A stretch of 64,000 nt of DNA from Micromonospora pisi (GTDB taxonomy: Bacteria > Actinomycetota > Actinomycetes > Mycobacteriales > Micromonosporaceae). Positions 53,630 to 62,965 of the stretch are shown here, piece by piece. Where the stretch lies: assembly GCF_003633685.1 (NCBI RefSeq), contig NZ_RBKT01000001.1:7440001-7504000 (forward strand), read 5' to 3'. The notes beneath the pieces are model-generated. The model did not search any database. It was not told where the DNA came from and saw nothing but the letters and a program-made list of their open reading frames with translations. The stretch's first letter is position 1. Each line of letters begins with the position of its first letter. A program made the position numbers and the translations under genes.

Positions 53630-53740
53630 TCGCCACGTGCGGGTGCGACCACCGTACGGGCAAAAAGAAGGGCCGGGCATCCACGGGGGGAGATGACCGG
53701 CCTTTCTGGCACCAATGTAAGCACGATCGCGGCGATCGCG

Positions 53741-54280
53741 CTACCCGGGAATGGGATCAACTGCCACGGGGGTCGGGCGGGGCGTCTCGATCCGGTCGAG
53801 CCCTTCGAGCTGTCGACAGCGTTCGACGATCTGCTCGATCAGCTCGGAGGTGTCGGCGGAGAGCCCCTGCTGCCGTAGCACCCAGCGCAGGGCCACCCGA
53901 CCTACGTCGAGCTGGCGCAGCTCGTTGAGCAGGTCGATCTGCTCCTGCACGTTCCGTGCCGCCCGGCGGTCGATGAGGAATCCCGGATCCACGCCGAACG
54001 CCCGGGCCAGGGCCAGGATGTGGGAGGCCCGGGGATCGGTGGTCACGCCCCGGCGCATCTCGCCGATGTAGGCCGCGCTGATCGTCGGCGCGTCAGGATC
54101 CGTCGCGGCCGCTTGATTGATCTTGTTCGCGATCTCCCTGATCGTGTACCGGCGTCCGGGCTCGTCGTTCACGCCCAACTCCTCGGCGGTGGGCCGGATG
54201 TTGTCGAACAGGTACTCGAGCTTCCCGGCCAGGGTGTCGAGGTCGGGCAACTCGGTGCCGCACGGGCTCTCCTCGACCAT
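53741..54280 (-). CDS. EspR-like XRE transcriptional regulator
   Basis: The 179-aa product has a divergent Cro/C1 helix-turn-helix (I-S-A-A-Y-I-G-E-M-R-R-G-V-T-T-D-P near 70-86) preceded by L-E-Y-L-F-D-N-I-R-P, like the N-terminus of mycobacterial EspR, and a C-terminal helical dimerisation part. AAGGAG lies five bases before ATG 54280. It converges on the beta-helix gene, so joint control is possible but not shown. Confidence 0.78.
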   Translation of the reverse strand: MVEESPCGTELPDLDTLAGKLEYLFDNIRPTAEELGVNDEPGRRYTIREIANKINQAAATDPDAPTISAAYIGEMRRGVTTDPRASHILALARAFGVDPGFLIDRRAARNVQEQIDLLNELRQLDVGRVALRWVLRQQGLSADTSELIEQIVERCRQLEGLDRIETPRPTPVAVDPIPG

Positions 54281-54632
54281 CGTCACTCCTTGGGTGAACG
54301 ACCGATGAACGCTCGTACGGTACCGCCGTCGGCCGGAGAGGCAACTGTTGAGACGGTTTCCAATACGGGCGTATGCTCACCGCCGTCGCGCGCAACAGGC
54401 GTAGCCTGAAGGACGGAACTTACGCAACGGGTGTGCCCTGGGGCGCGGCGGCCGTCGATACGGCGGATGGATGGAGGCGCTCGCCGCCACGGCGGCAACG
54501 GGGGAGTGTTCTCGCCATCGCCGCCGATGGCCGTGGCCGCCCAGGGCTGCTGCGTCAGCTCGCAGCCCTGGGACCGCCCGATCTCCGCTCGAAGGCCGTG
54601 CCGCCGCCGTCCGAGGACGACGACCACCGCCG
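54281..54632. other. Intergenic region between EspR-like gene and glycolipid operon end
   Basis: This 352-base stretch holds the promoter of the EspR-like gene and the terminator of the leftward glycosyltransferase operon (54540-54572). Small open frames here do not look like proteins. I see no RNA gene. Confidence 0.5.
54540..54572 (-). terminator. Terminator of the leftward glycolipid operon
   Basis: CCCAGGGCTGC (54540-54550) pairs perfectly with GCAGCCCTGGG (54562-54572) over an 11-base loop, 60 bases downstream of the last glycosyltransferase stop. Confidence 0.75.
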
Positions 54633-55670
54633 TCACGCCGGCCCCGGCAGTGCCCTCCCCTCGACCGGGAAGGAAGCGTCGTAGAGCTGCCGGAAGGTTC
54701 GCGAGCCGAGCCACTGGAGCGCGCCGGTGGCGACCCCGAGCGTGATCGTCACGTTGACCACGAAGTGCAGCCCCGCGAAGAAGAGCAGGAAGGGCAGGCC
54801 GTGACGGCGGTACACGAAGGCGTACATGCCGGCGTCGCAGGCGAGGGAGGCGGCCAGCAGCCCGATCGGCAACACCGCCGCCCACCCGCCGATCAGCAGC
54901 GGCGCCACGAGCGTCGGTAACACGGCGAACGCGGCCAGGCTGCCCCAGGCCCGGGACGCCGTTTCGAAGCCCTTGCCGAAGCGGCGCGCGCGGGCGTACA
55001 GCGGGATCCGTAGCCGGCCCCGGTGAAACAGCTTGCGCAGCAGCCCGCGCAGCTCGTGGTCGTGGTCGTGCCGGCCGCGTACGGCCGAGGTCAGCACCAT
55101 CCGGTAGCGCCGGGTCAGCCGGTAGCCGTAGTCGACCTCCTCGGTCTGCCGCAGCGCCGGGTTGAACGGCCCGATCTCGTCGAAGACAGCGCGTCTGATC
55201 AGGCAGACCGCGGGGAACAGGAATCCGATGTCGCCCTCGGAGCTGATCGACCAGTAGTGGTACTGGAGCCCTCGGTACCGGGCCACGGCGGTGTCGTGCA
55301 GCAGCGGCTCCGGGTCCTCGATACCGCAGACCGCGCCGACGTCCGGCTGGTCGCCGAGCAGACGTACCGCGTTCGCCACCGCGTCCGGGGCCATCACCAG
55401 GTCGGAGTCGACGTAACAGAGCAACTCTCCGCCGGTGTTCGCGGCGCCGATGTTGCGGGCCTGCCCGCAGCCGCCGTTCACCCCGGTGCTGACCACCCGC
55501 ACCCCGAGCGTCTCGGCGACCTCGACCGACTGGTCCGTGCTGCAGTCGTCGACGACGAGGATCTCGATGTTCGGGTACGTCTGGTCGAGAATGGAGCGCA
55601 GGCACAGGTCCAGTGACTCGGCGTAGTTGTAGTTCGGCACGATCACCGAGACGAGCGGCATCGATCTCAT
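54633..55670 (-). CDS. Membrane-associated GT2 glycosyltransferase (A)
   Basis: The 345-aa product has a GT-A domain starting P-L-V-S-V-I-V-P-N-Y-N-Y and the D-x-D site in Y-V-D-S-D, with an acceptor-site acidic motif R-Q-T-E-E-V-D-Y-G near 180. The last 100 residues hold hydrophobic segments. It is paralogous to the upstream GT2, to which it is coupled by an ATGA overlap. It is the last gene of a five-gene leftward operon. Donor and acceptor unknown; a polyprenyl-linked acceptor is plausible given the UbiA-type neighbour. Confidence 0.9.
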   Translation of the reverse strand: MRSMPLVSVIVPNYNYAESLDLCLRSILDQTYPNIEILVVDDCSTDQSVEVAETLGVRVVSTGVNGGCGQARNIGAANTGGELLCYVDSDLVMAPDAVANAVRLLGDQPDVGAVCGIEDPEPLLHDTAVARYRGLQYHYWSISSEGDIGFLFPAVCLIRRAVFDEIGPFNPALRQTEEVDYGYRLTRRYRMVLTSAVRGRHDHDHELRGLLRKLFHRGRLRIPLYARARRFGKGFETASRAWGSLAAFAVLPTLVAPLLIGGWAAVLPIGLLAASLACDAGMYAFVYRRHGLPFLLFFAGLHFVVNVTITLGVATGALQWLGSRTFRQLYDASFPVEGRALPGPA

Positions 55671-56692
55671 CGGGCGACCGCCTCCGGGCGCTGGTAGAGC
55701 CGGCGGAACCGGCCGGAGGTCAACCAGGCCACCACACCGCTGAACGCGGCGGCGGCGATGACCAGGTTCAGGAAGAAGTGCATCGCCACGAAGTAGACCA
55801 GGAACAGCGGTCCGCGTTCCCGGGCCACGAACCGGTGCATCGGCAGGTCCCCGGCGACGAACGCGGCGAAGGTCACCAGGGGGACCAGCAGGAACGCCGC
55901 TCCGAACAGCGCCGGCAGGACCAGGGCGACGACGGTCGCCAGCGCGGCGATGCTCACCCACGCCCGGGGACCGCTGCTCAGTCCGCCGGGGAACTCCGGC
56001 TTGTGGGCGTACATCGGGATGTGCAGGGCGGTCCGGGTGAACACCTTGCGGACCAGCACCCGCAGCTCGTGGTCGTGGTCGTGCACGCCGCGTACCCGGG
56101 GGGTCAGCCAGATCTGGTAACGCTGGGCCAGCCGCAGCCCGTAGTCGGCGTTCTCGGTCTCGCGCAGCCGGGGGTTGAACGGGCCGATCTCGGCGAAGAC
56201 CCGCGCCGGCACGGCGAGCAGCGCGGTGTAGAGCGTCATGATCCGGCCTTCGTCGGCGATCAGCCAGTAGGACTGTTGCAGGCAGCGGTACTCCTCGACC
56301 AGGCTGTCGCGGATCAGCGGCACCGGGTCGTAGTTCCCGCAGACGGCACCGATCTCGGGGTCGGAGCCGAGCAGTTCCACCGCGTTGGCGACGGCGTCCG
56401 GCTTGGCCGCCACGTCCGAGTCGATGAAGAAGAGGATCTCGCCGGAGGCGTTCGCCGCGCCCAGGTTGCGGGCCGCCGCCGGTCCGGAGTTCACCGGCGT
56501 ACGGAGCACCCGTGCGCCGTACGACTCGGCTACCCGCACCGAGTCGTCGGTGCTGCAGTCGTCCACCACGATCAGTTCGAGGTTCGGGTAGGTCTGTTCC
56601 TTGACGGAGGTGAGGCACAGGCCCAACGCGCGGGCGTAGTTGTAGTTCGGCACGATGACCGACACGAGCGGGTTGTTCACTTGTCCATCCAT
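55667..56692 (-). CDS. Membrane-associated GT2 glycosyltransferase (B)
   Basis: The 341-aa product shares the GT-A start P-L-V-S-V-I-V-P-N-Y-N-Y, D-x-D site F-I-D-S-D, acidic motif R-E-T-E-N-A-D-Y-G and C-terminal membrane segments with the next gene, pointing to tandem duplication. Its start overlaps the UbiA gene end by 16 bases, and its stop overlaps glycosyltransferase A. Confidence 0.9.
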   Translation of the reverse strand: MDGQVNNPLVSVIVPNYNYARALGLCLTSVKEQTYPNLELIVVDDCSTDDSVRVAESYGARVLRTPVNSGPAAARNLGAANASGEILFFIDSDVAAKPDAVANAVELLGSDPEIGAVCGNYDPVPLIRDSLVEEYRCLQQSYWLIADEGRIMTLYTALLAVPARVFAEIGPFNPRLRETENADYGLRLAQRYQIWLTPRVRGVHDHDHELRVLVRKVFTRTALHIPMYAHKPEFPGGLSSGPRAWVSIAALATVVALVLPALFGAAFLLVPLVTFAAFVAGDLPMHRFVARERGPLFLVYFVAMHFFLNLVIAAAAFSGVVAWLTSGRFRRLYQRPEAVAR

Positions 56693-57648
56693 CTCAGCAG
56701 TTCCGGATAGCGGGCAGCGACCTCCGCGACGGCCAGCGTCGTACCGATCAGCACGGCACTGGTCACGATCATGCGGTCCCGGAGCAGGGCCCGGATGGGG
56801 TCACCGCCCAGCCGGAGAACCAGGACCGATTGAAGGTAGCGGAAGGCGGCGAGCAGGCCCAGCGGCACCGCGACCGCCAGCACCACCGGGCGGTACGGGT
56901 CGATCGGCGCCTCCATGTGCAGGTAGAACAGTCCGGTGGCGGCGGCCAGCGAGGCGTTGAGGCCGAGCAGGTGGTCGGCGAGCAGGACGTTGTAGCCGGC
57001 CAGCGCCGGGCGGTGGGTGACCCCGGCCGAGGACAGTTCGGCGCGGCGCTTGCCGAGCACCAGCACCAGGCAACCGGTGAAGACAGCGGTCAGCAGCAGG
57101 CCCGACGGCTGGCCGCCGGCCGCGGCGTAGCCCTGGAGCACGCGTAGTACGAACCCGGTCGCGATCACGCAGATGTCCAGCAGCGGCAGGTGCTTGAGCC
57201 GCCGGCTGTACGCGGCGCTGAGCGCGAGGTAGGCGAGCAGCGGCCACCAGGACATGGCCGGTCCGGCGAGGACAGTGACGGCCAGCAGCCCGGCCAGGCC
57301 GGCGGCGAGCAGCCAGGCCGCCGGCAGCGGAACCAGGCCGGCGGCGATCGGACGGTGCCGCTTGACCGGGTGCGCCCGGTCCAGTCGGCGGTCGGCGATG
57401 TCGTTGACGACGTAGATCAGGGACGAGGCGAGCGTGAACGCCACCACCGCCCAGCCGGTACGCAGCAGCGTCGGCCCGTTCCAGACCGGCGCGTCGACCA
57501 GCGCCAGCGGTACGGCCAGGAGGTTCTTGACCCAGTGCCCGGGGCGGGTCAACGTGATCAGGTGCCGGGCCAGTGCGGGTGCGCTGGTGGCACGGCCGGT
57601 CGCGGGGGCCGGGACGGCCCGTTCGACCGTGGTCTCGACGGCGGTCAT
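56677..57648 (-). CDS. UbiA-family polyprenyl-phosphate phosphoribosyltransferase-like protein
   Basis: The 323-aa membrane protein has about nine segments, the first aspartate motif N-D-I-A-D-R-R-L-D near 81-89 and the second region L-K-H-L-P-L-L-D-I ... G-F-V-L-R near 150-165. R-P-G-H-W-V-K-N at the N-terminus and these motifs are closer to decaprenyl-phosphate phosphoribosyltransferase (DPPR synthase) than to quinone prenyltransferases. It would load ribose-5-phosphate from PRPP onto a polyprenyl phosphate. Neighbouring glycosyltransferases could use the product as donor or as acceptor. Confidence 0.85.
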   Translation of the reverse strand: MTAVETTVERAVPAPATGRATSAPALARHLITLTRPGHWVKNLLAVPLALVDAPVWNGPTLLRTGWAVVAFTLASSLIYVVNDIADRRLDRAHPVKRHRPIAAGLVPLPAAWLLAAGLAGLLAVTVLAGPAMSWWPLLAYLALSAAYSRRLKHLPLLDICVIATGFVLRVLQGYAAAGGQPSGLLLTAVFTGCLVLVLGKRRAELSSAGVTHRPALAGYNVLLADHLLGLNASLAAATGLFYLHMEAPIDPYRPVVLAVAVPLGLLAAFRYLQSVLVLRLGGDPIRALLRDRMIVTSAVLIGTTLAVAEVAARYPELLRWMDK

Positions 57649-57660
57649 GATGCCCCCGGC

Positions 57661-58710
57661 TCAGAAGAAGATCTTCGCGAAGGCCAGGGCACCCTGCCGC
57701 CAGGGATCACGGCTGGTCCGCCCCCGCTGTGTGGCGCGGCCCGTCCCGTCCCCGGACGCGTCCGGTGGGACCTGGTGCCGCTCCTCCCGCCACCATCGGT
57801 AGGTGTGCAGGATCGCGTCGGCGTTGGAGAACTTGGGCGAGAAGCCGAGACGCTGCCGGGCCTTGTCGATGCTCACGTACGAGTCGCCCATGAGTTTGTG
57901 CAGCAACCGGCCGTACACCGGGGAGAGCCGGGTGCGTTCCAGCAGGCCGAGCGTGGCGAGCGCGGGGCGGGCCGGCAACGACACCACCCGTTTGCCGTGC
58001 CCGGCCGCGTCCAGCACCGCCTGGAAGTCCTCGCGCAGGGTGCCGAACCGTTCCGCCCCGAGGTTGTAGGTGTCGTTCGCCACCTCGTCCGGCGCGTGCA
58101 GCACGGTCACCACCGCGTCCACCAGATCCTCCACGGCGAACATCTGGATGCGTACGTCGCCGCGGCCGAGGACGGGGAAGTTGCGTCCCTCCTCGGCCCA
58201 CTCGAAGAGCATGGCGAACAGTCCCATCCGTCCGGGACCGAGAAAGGTCTTCGGGCGCAGGATCGACACCAGCGCCCCGTCGGCCCGGTGACGTTCGGCT
58301 ACCTGCTCGGCGGCGGCCTTGGCCGCGCTGTACGGGTCGACGGGTGCGCGGGGGTGTTCCTCGGGGGTCGGCACCACCTTCGGCAGGCCGTACACGGCGG
58401 TGGAGGAGATGTGGACGAGGTGACGTACCCGGGCCCGACGTGCCGCGCCGAGCACGTTCTCGGTGCCGTCCACGGTGATCGAGCGGATCTCGTTGGTGGG
58501 GTAGCTGGGCAGGGCGGCGGCGCAGTGGATCAGGGTGGTGGCGCCGGTGGCGGCGCGGGCCATCACGGCCGCGTCGCGGATGTCGCCGACCACGCTGACC
58601 CCTGGGCCCGGGCGCAGGTCGACCCCGCGTACCTCGTGTCCGTCGGCGGCGAACCGCTCGGCCAGCCGGCCGCCGAGCATGCCGGCGGCCCCGGTAATCG
58701 TGATCACCAC
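57661..58710 (-). CDS. NAD-dependent sugar epimerase/dehydratase (extended SDR)
   Basis: The 349-aa product has an N-terminal Rossmann motif T-G-A-A-G-M-L-G-G-R near 6-15, H-I-S-S-T-A-V-Y-G near 100 and the catalytic Y-S-A-A-K near 127. It is an extended SDR like nucleotide-sugar epimerases; substrate unknown. Its start overlaps the aminotransferase gene by seven bases. A C-terminal extension after W-W-R-E-E-R is basic and possibly amphipathic. Confidence 0.87.
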   Translation of the reverse strand: MVITITGAAGMLGGRLAERFAADGHEVRGVDLRPGPGVSVVGDIRDAAVMARAATGATTLIHCAAALPSYPTNEIRSITVDGTENVLGAARRARVRHLVHISSTAVYGLPKVVPTPEEHPRAPVDPYSAAKAAAEQVAERHRADGALVSILRPKTFLGPGRMGLFAMLFEWAEEGRNFPVLGRGDVRIQMFAVEDLVDAVVTVLHAPDEVANDTYNLGAERFGTLREDFQAVLDAAGHGKRVVSLPARPALATLGLLERTRLSPVYGRLLHKLMGDSYVSIDKARQRLGFSPKFSNADAILHTYRWWREERHQVPPDASGDGTGRATQRGRTSRDPWRQGALAFAKIFF

Positions 58711-60116
58711 AGCGACGACCCCACCTTCTGTGCGACGAACCGGGTGACCAGCCGGGTAAGGCCGTGGCTGAGGACCTCACCGAGCGCGTCGGTGGCGCGC
58801 TGCACGTCGGCTGGTTCGGTGACCAGCGAGGGGCCGAGGATCAGCGGGTTGAGTCCGTTGAGGGTGTAGTAGGTGAAGATCTGGTGGTCCTGGTAGAGCG
58901 CGTTGATCACCGCGCAGGTGACCAGCTTGGCCTTGAATCGCGGGTCGCGGGCCATGCCGGCGGGGGCGATCCGGGCCACCAGGTCGAGGATCTTCGGCCC
59001 ACCGTCGATGTGTACGCCCCAGAGCGCGCCGGCGCCGGCCACCCGCCCGACCGCGTCCGGGAACTCCTTCGCCAGGCGGTGCAGGGCCGGTTCGAGTACG
59101 CGTTCCAACTCCCGGGCCCGCCCCGGGTAGTCGTCCTCCACCACGATGTTGATCGCCTCGAGCGCGGTGACGCACTCCTCGCCCATGCCGTAGTACGTGG
59201 TGCTGGTGCTCTGTAGCAGCGCGTCGGTGAGGTTGTCGTACGCCTTGCGGAAGATCGGCTGCCGGGCGACGAAGGCCGAAATGGACGACTTCCCGCCGCC
59301 AAAGGACTTGCTCGTGGTGAGTACGTCCGGCACCAGACCGGGGTAGCGCATGAAATAGAACAGGCTGCCGGTCTTGCCCCACCCGGTGTAAATCTCATCG
59401 AAGATGAGCACAATGTCATGCCGGTTGCAGAGCTCACGGACTCCACGCAGGAACTCTTCGTCGCACCACTGTATGGTGGACGCGCTGAACGGCTCGACGA
59501 TCAACGCGTAAACGTCATCGGGATGCGCCGACACCGCCGCCTCGACCGACTCCAGGTCGCCGTAGGTAAAAGGAACAATGCCGGGAATGGTGGGGAAGGC
59601 GAACTGCGGTTGACCGGTCAGGCCGCCCGACCCGAGCAGCTTGCCGTGGAATCCGCAGTCGGCCCGGAGGATCTTCTGGCGCCGGCCGCCGTGGTACTTG
59701 TAGGCGAGCTTCACGGCGCCCTCGACCGCCTCCGCGCCGGAGTTGGGCAGGAATGACATGGAGAGGTCGCCGGGGAGCAGCTGGGCCAGGTTGTGCCCGA
59801 GCGCCGCCAGGTAGGGCGAAAAGTACGTCTTGTGCACTTCCATCCGCCGTTGCTCGGCGAACCGCTGCCGAGCCGCGAGTATGCGGGGGTGGTTGTGCCC
59901 GTGGTTGAGTACGCCGACACCACCGGTGAGGTCGAGGATGCGCCGCCCGTCGTGCAGCACCAGGTACGCGCCCTCCGCGTGATCGACCAATTCGCGGCCG
60001 AACCCGAAGGAGGTCATGAGGCTGACCTGGCTGGAGTTCACGTATCGCCGATAGAGGTCATGCACCTCACGAACAGTGAGCCGGTCGCAATCGTCGAGGC
60101 TGACCAAATTGGACAT
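58704..60116 (-). CDS. Class III PLP-dependent aminotransferase
   Basis: The 470-aa product has the PLP-binding Lys in T-T-S-K-S-F-G-G-G (about 270), I-F-D-E-I-Y-T-G-W-G near 238-247, and H-N-H-P near 75. It is an ornithine/putrescine-type fold-I enzyme. It is first in the leftward operon. TATAGC lies eight bases before the ATG at 60116 and no Shine-Dalgarno is present, so the mRNA may be leaderless. In this setting it might aminate a keto-sugar or a lipid-linked aldehyde, which is inference. Confidence 0.9.
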   Translation of the reverse strand: MSNLVSLDDCDRLTVREVHDLYRRYVNSSQVSLMTSFGFGRELVDHAEGAYLVLHDGRRILDLTGGVGVLNHGHNHPRILAARQRFAEQRRMEVHKTYFSPYLAALGHNLAQLLPGDLSMSFLPNSGAEAVEGAVKLAYKYHGGRRQKILRADCGFHGKLLGSGGLTGQPQFAFPTIPGIVPFTYGDLESVEAAVSAHPDDVYALIVEPFSASTIQWCDEEFLRGVRELCNRHDIVLIFDEIYTGWGKTGSLFYFMRYPGLVPDVLTTSKSFGGGKSSISAFVARQPIFRKAYDNLTDALLQSTSTTYYGMGEECVTALEAINIVVEDDYPGRARELERVLEPALHRLAKEFPDAVGRVAGAGALWGVHIDGGPKILDLVARIAPAGMARDPRFKAKLVTCAVINALYQDHQIFTYYTLNGLNPLILGPSLVTEPADVQRATDALGEVLSHGLTRLVTRFVAQKVGSSLW

Positions 60117-60292
60117 ACTGCGACGCTATAGTTCGGTCCGGAATCTTTTCTGGACCGGTCCTGGACGGAACCTTGACTACGTAAGGCAACGCTTGCCAGT
60201 GTGAAACCGGGTCGATAGCGTGGTCGCGGCACGATCGTTTTCGATGCGTCAATGTCCTGACCATTCACCCCCGCCCTGGTGAGGTTTTGATC

Positions 60293-61294
60293 ATGCGTCC
60301 GACGGTGTCGGTCATCATCCCCGCGTACAACAGTGCCAAAACGCTGCGGGCATGCCTCGAGGCCGTCTACGCACAGCGACATCCGGTCACCGAGGTCATC
60401 GTCGTCGACGACGCGAGCGCCGACGAGACCCGGGCCATCGCCGGGGAGTTCCCGTGCCGGCTGCTGGTCTCCGACCGCAATCGCGGGCCCGCCGCCGGAC
60501 GGAACCGGGGAATCCGGGCCAGCAGCGGGGAGCTGCTCTTCTTCGTCGACTCGGACTGCGCCCCGGAGCCGGACGCGCTGGAGAACGCCCTCGCCATCCT
60601 CCGGGACCAACCCGACGTCGCCTGCGTCCACGGCATCTACGCGCTCCGCCCGATGTTCGACGACGGGCCGGTCGAGGCGTACCGGCTGCTGCACGGCCAC
60701 CACTGGCGGCTGCGTAACGTCGGCCGGGTGCGTACCACGCTCTTCGCGGTCTGCGTGACCCGTCGAGTGGCGTTCGACGAGGTCGGCCTCTTCGACGAGA
60801 ACCTGCGCGCGTCCGAGGACGTCGAGTTCGGCGACCGGCTCGCCGGCCGGTACGCGACCGTACTGACCGACACCGTGGTCTGCCGACACGACGACGACAG
60901 CCACCTCGGAAAGCTTCTCCGCAAGCAGTTCGGGCGCTCGCAACTGCTGGTCCCGGTCGCCCTCGCCGAGCGTGGCCCCGCCGGCATCCGCGCCAACACC
61001 CCGGCCGGTCTGCTGACCGCCCTGCTGGTGCCGCTCACCGTGCCACTGGTTCTGGTCGACCCGCTCTTCCTGCTGCTGCCGCTCGGCTTCTTCGGACTCT
61101 TCGCCGTCGCCGAACCGGCGTTACTGCGATTCGTCCTGCGTCAACGCGGCCCCGGCTTCGCGGTGTTCTTCTACGGCGTACATCTGCTGGTCCAGTTGAG
61201 CGTCGTCGCCGGGGCCGCGGTCGGCGGGCTCCGGCACCTGGCGGACCGGGACTTCGGCCCGACCCGGGTGGCGCCGGTGGAGCCGCGCCGATGA
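60293..61294 (+). CDS. Membrane-associated GT2 glycosyltransferase (C)
   Basis: The 333-aa product has the GT-A start T-V-S-V-I-I-P-A-Y-N, the D-x-D site F-V-D-S-D-C, R-A-S-E-D-V-E-F-G near 172 and a C-terminal hydrophobic domain. GAGG lies eight bases before the ATG. Residue 277 uses a TTA codon (61121-61123). It is divergent from the five-gene operon, and its stop overlaps the CE4 start. Confidence 0.88.
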   Translation: MRPTVSVIIPAYNSAKTLRACLEAVYAQRHPVTEVIVVDDASADETRAIAGEFPCRLLVSDRNRGPAAGRNRGIRASSGELLFFVDSDCAPEPDALENALAILRDQPDVACVHGIYALRPMFDDGPVEAYRLLHGHHWRLRNVGRVRTTLFAVCVTRRVAFDEVGLFDENLRASEDVEFGDRLAGRYATVLTDTVVCRHDDDSHLGKLLRKQFGRSQLLVPVALAERGPAGIRANTPAGLLTALLVPLTVPLVLVDPLFLLLPLGFFGLFAVAEPALLRFVLRQRGPGFAVFFYGVHLLVQLSVVAGAAVGGLRHLADRDFGPTRVAPVEPRR

Positions 61295-62007
61295 ACACCG
61301 CTCCGGACAGTGTCGCCCCGCCCTGGGCGTACCTCTCCGCGCAGGCGTTGCACTATCTGTTCTTCGCCGTCCGGGGCCAGCAGTTCCTGCGTCGTCAGGC
61401 CACGGTCGGCGGCCGCCACTGGCCGGCGTTCGGTGTGCCGGGCCCGGGGGTGGCCCTGACCATCGACGACGGTCCGCACCCCGAGTGGACGCCCCGAATG
61501 CTCGACCTGTTGGACCGGCACCAGGTCCGGGCCACCTTCTTCCTCATCGGCGACCGGGTACGCGAGCGGCCGGAGCTGGTCCGCCGGATCGTCTCCGCCG
61601 GGCACGCCATCGGCAACCACTCGATGTCGCACCCGCAGCCGTTCGCGGCGCTCGCGCGGCCCCGGCTGCGGGCCGAGATCGCCCGGACCCAGGTCGAGAT
61701 CGAGGACGCGGTCGGTCTGCGCCCGGTGCTGTTCCGAGCCCCCGGTGGCAACTGGTCCCCGGACGTCTTACGCACCACCGCGGATCTTGGGCTGACCTCA
61801 ATCGACTGGACGGTTAACCCAAGTGACTGGCGCAGCCCGGGCGTCTCCCGGATCATCCGTTCCCTGTCCCGCGGCCGTTCCGGTCAGGTGCTGCTCTGCC
61901 ACGACGGCGGGGGAGACCGTTCACAGACCGTCGAAGCCCTCGACACCGTGCTGCCCCGACTACTCGGCCGCGGGCTGCGGTTCGTCATCCCCGGCGACGG
62001 TCGGTAG
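61291..62007 (+). CDS. CE4 polysaccharide deacetylase family protein
   Basis: The 238-aa product has T-I-D-D-G-P-H, H-S-M-S-H-P, F-R-A-P-G-G-N and C-H-D-G-G-G-D-R-S motifs, complete for metal-dependent deacetylation. It has an N-terminal hydrophobic patch (A-L-H-Y-L-F-F-A-V) but no clear signal peptide. Residue 160 uses a TTA codon (61768-61770). Start overlaps glycosyltransferase C as ATGA, so they probably form one unit. It likely deacetylates an N-acetyl sugar within the local pathway. Confidence 0.88.
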   Translation: MNTAPDSVAPPWAYLSAQALHYLFFAVRGQQFLRRQATVGGRHWPAFGVPGPGVALTIDDGPHPEWTPRMLDLLDRHQVRATFFLIGDRVRERPELVRRIVSAGHAIGNHSMSHPQPFAALARPRLRAEIARTQVEIEDAVGLRPVLFRAPGGNWSPDVLRTTADLGLTSIDWTVNPSDWRSPGVSRIIRSLSRGRSGQVLLCHDGGGDRSQTVEALDTVLPRLLGRGLRFVIPGDGR

Positions 62008-62100
62008 CCGGTGAGTGCGCTGGAGCGGTCCCCACCGGAGCAGTGCCGCAACCGTTGGGAAGCCGGGCCACGCGGTCGACAGCATGAGTGGGAGAGACCT

Positions 62101-62907
62101 ATGCCGGACGATGACCTCTCGATCTCGCTCCTCGGGCCGATCAGGGCCGAGCGCTGCGCAGTGAATCTCTACCTCGGGACGCCCCGGCAACGGGAGGTGC
62201 TGGCAGTGCTCGCGCTGCGCAGCGGCATGGTGATGTCGGTAGCGCAGATCGTGGACGCGATCTGGATCGGGCGCCGGCCGAACTCGGTGGAGAACATGGT
62301 CCACACGTACATCGGACGGCTGCGCCGGGTCCTGGAACCCCCCGGCCGCCGACCCGCGCTCGCCCGGGTGCTGCGCTCCACCCGTCCCGGGTACACCCTC
62401 GACATCCCGGACGGCTCGGTCGACATCACCCGCTTCGAATGGGACATCAAGCTGGCCCGCGCCGCCCGTGCCCAGGCCGACCTGCCGCAGGCGCTCGGAC
62501 TGTTCCAACAGGCGTTGGGGCGATGGTCCGGACCGGCGTTGCAGGAGGCCACCGGACCACTCGCGGAGGCGGAGCGGATCCGCCTGACCGAACTGCGCCA
62601 GGACGTCGTCGAGGAGACCACGGGCGTACGGCTGCTGCTCGGCGACGACGAGAACCTGATTTCGGAGCTGCGTTGGATGCTGGCCGAGCAGCCGATGCGG
62701 GAGCGGCTCTGGGAACTGCTCCTGGTCGCTCTCGGGCAGACCTCGCGCCGGGCGGAGGCGCTCACCGCCTTCGAGGACGCCCGGGTCACCCTGGCCGACC
62801 GGCTCGGCGTCGAGCCCGGACACCAGTTGCAGGACCTGCACCGTAGGTTGCTGCGGAGTGAGCCGGTCGCGGTACGCCCGTGGTGGGACCGGCGCGTCTC
62901 GGTCTGA
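62101..62907 (+). CDS. AfsR/SARP-type (BTAD) transcriptional regulator
   Basis: The 268-aa product has an N-terminal OmpR-type winged helix (L-G-T-P-R-Q-R-E-V-L-A-V-L; N-S-V-E-N-M-V-H-T-Y-I-G-R-L-R-R) and a C-terminal BTAD domain (R-F-E-W-D ... E-P-G-H-Q-L-Q-D-L-H). Small SARP regulators of this kind typically activate specialised-metabolite clusters. It lies codirectional with the TTA-containing genes; GGGAGA lies upstream of the ATG. The pathway it controls is probably the surrounding glycolipid-type locus. Confidence 0.88.
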   Translation: MPDDDLSISLLGPIRAERCAVNLYLGTPRQREVLAVLALRSGMVMSVAQIVDAIWIGRRPNSVENMVHTYIGRLRRVLEPPGRRPALARVLRSTRPGYTLDIPDGSVDITRFEWDIKLARAARAQADLPQALGLFQQALGRWSGPALQEATGPLAEAERIRLTELRQDVVEETTGVRLLLGDDENLISELRWMLAEQPMRERLWELLLVALGQTSRRAEALTAFEDARVTLADRLGVEPGHQLQDLHRRLLRSEPVAVRPWWDRRVSV

Positions 62908-62965
62908 CCGGGTGATCGGCCACTCCGGGGCAACGGTGTGACCGGTCACTCCGGGACAGCGGGGA

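Noticed and set aside
55671-56618. Upstream extension of glycosyltransferase A to 661 aa
   Set aside because: The added part overlaps glycosyltransferase B out of frame and lacks homology.
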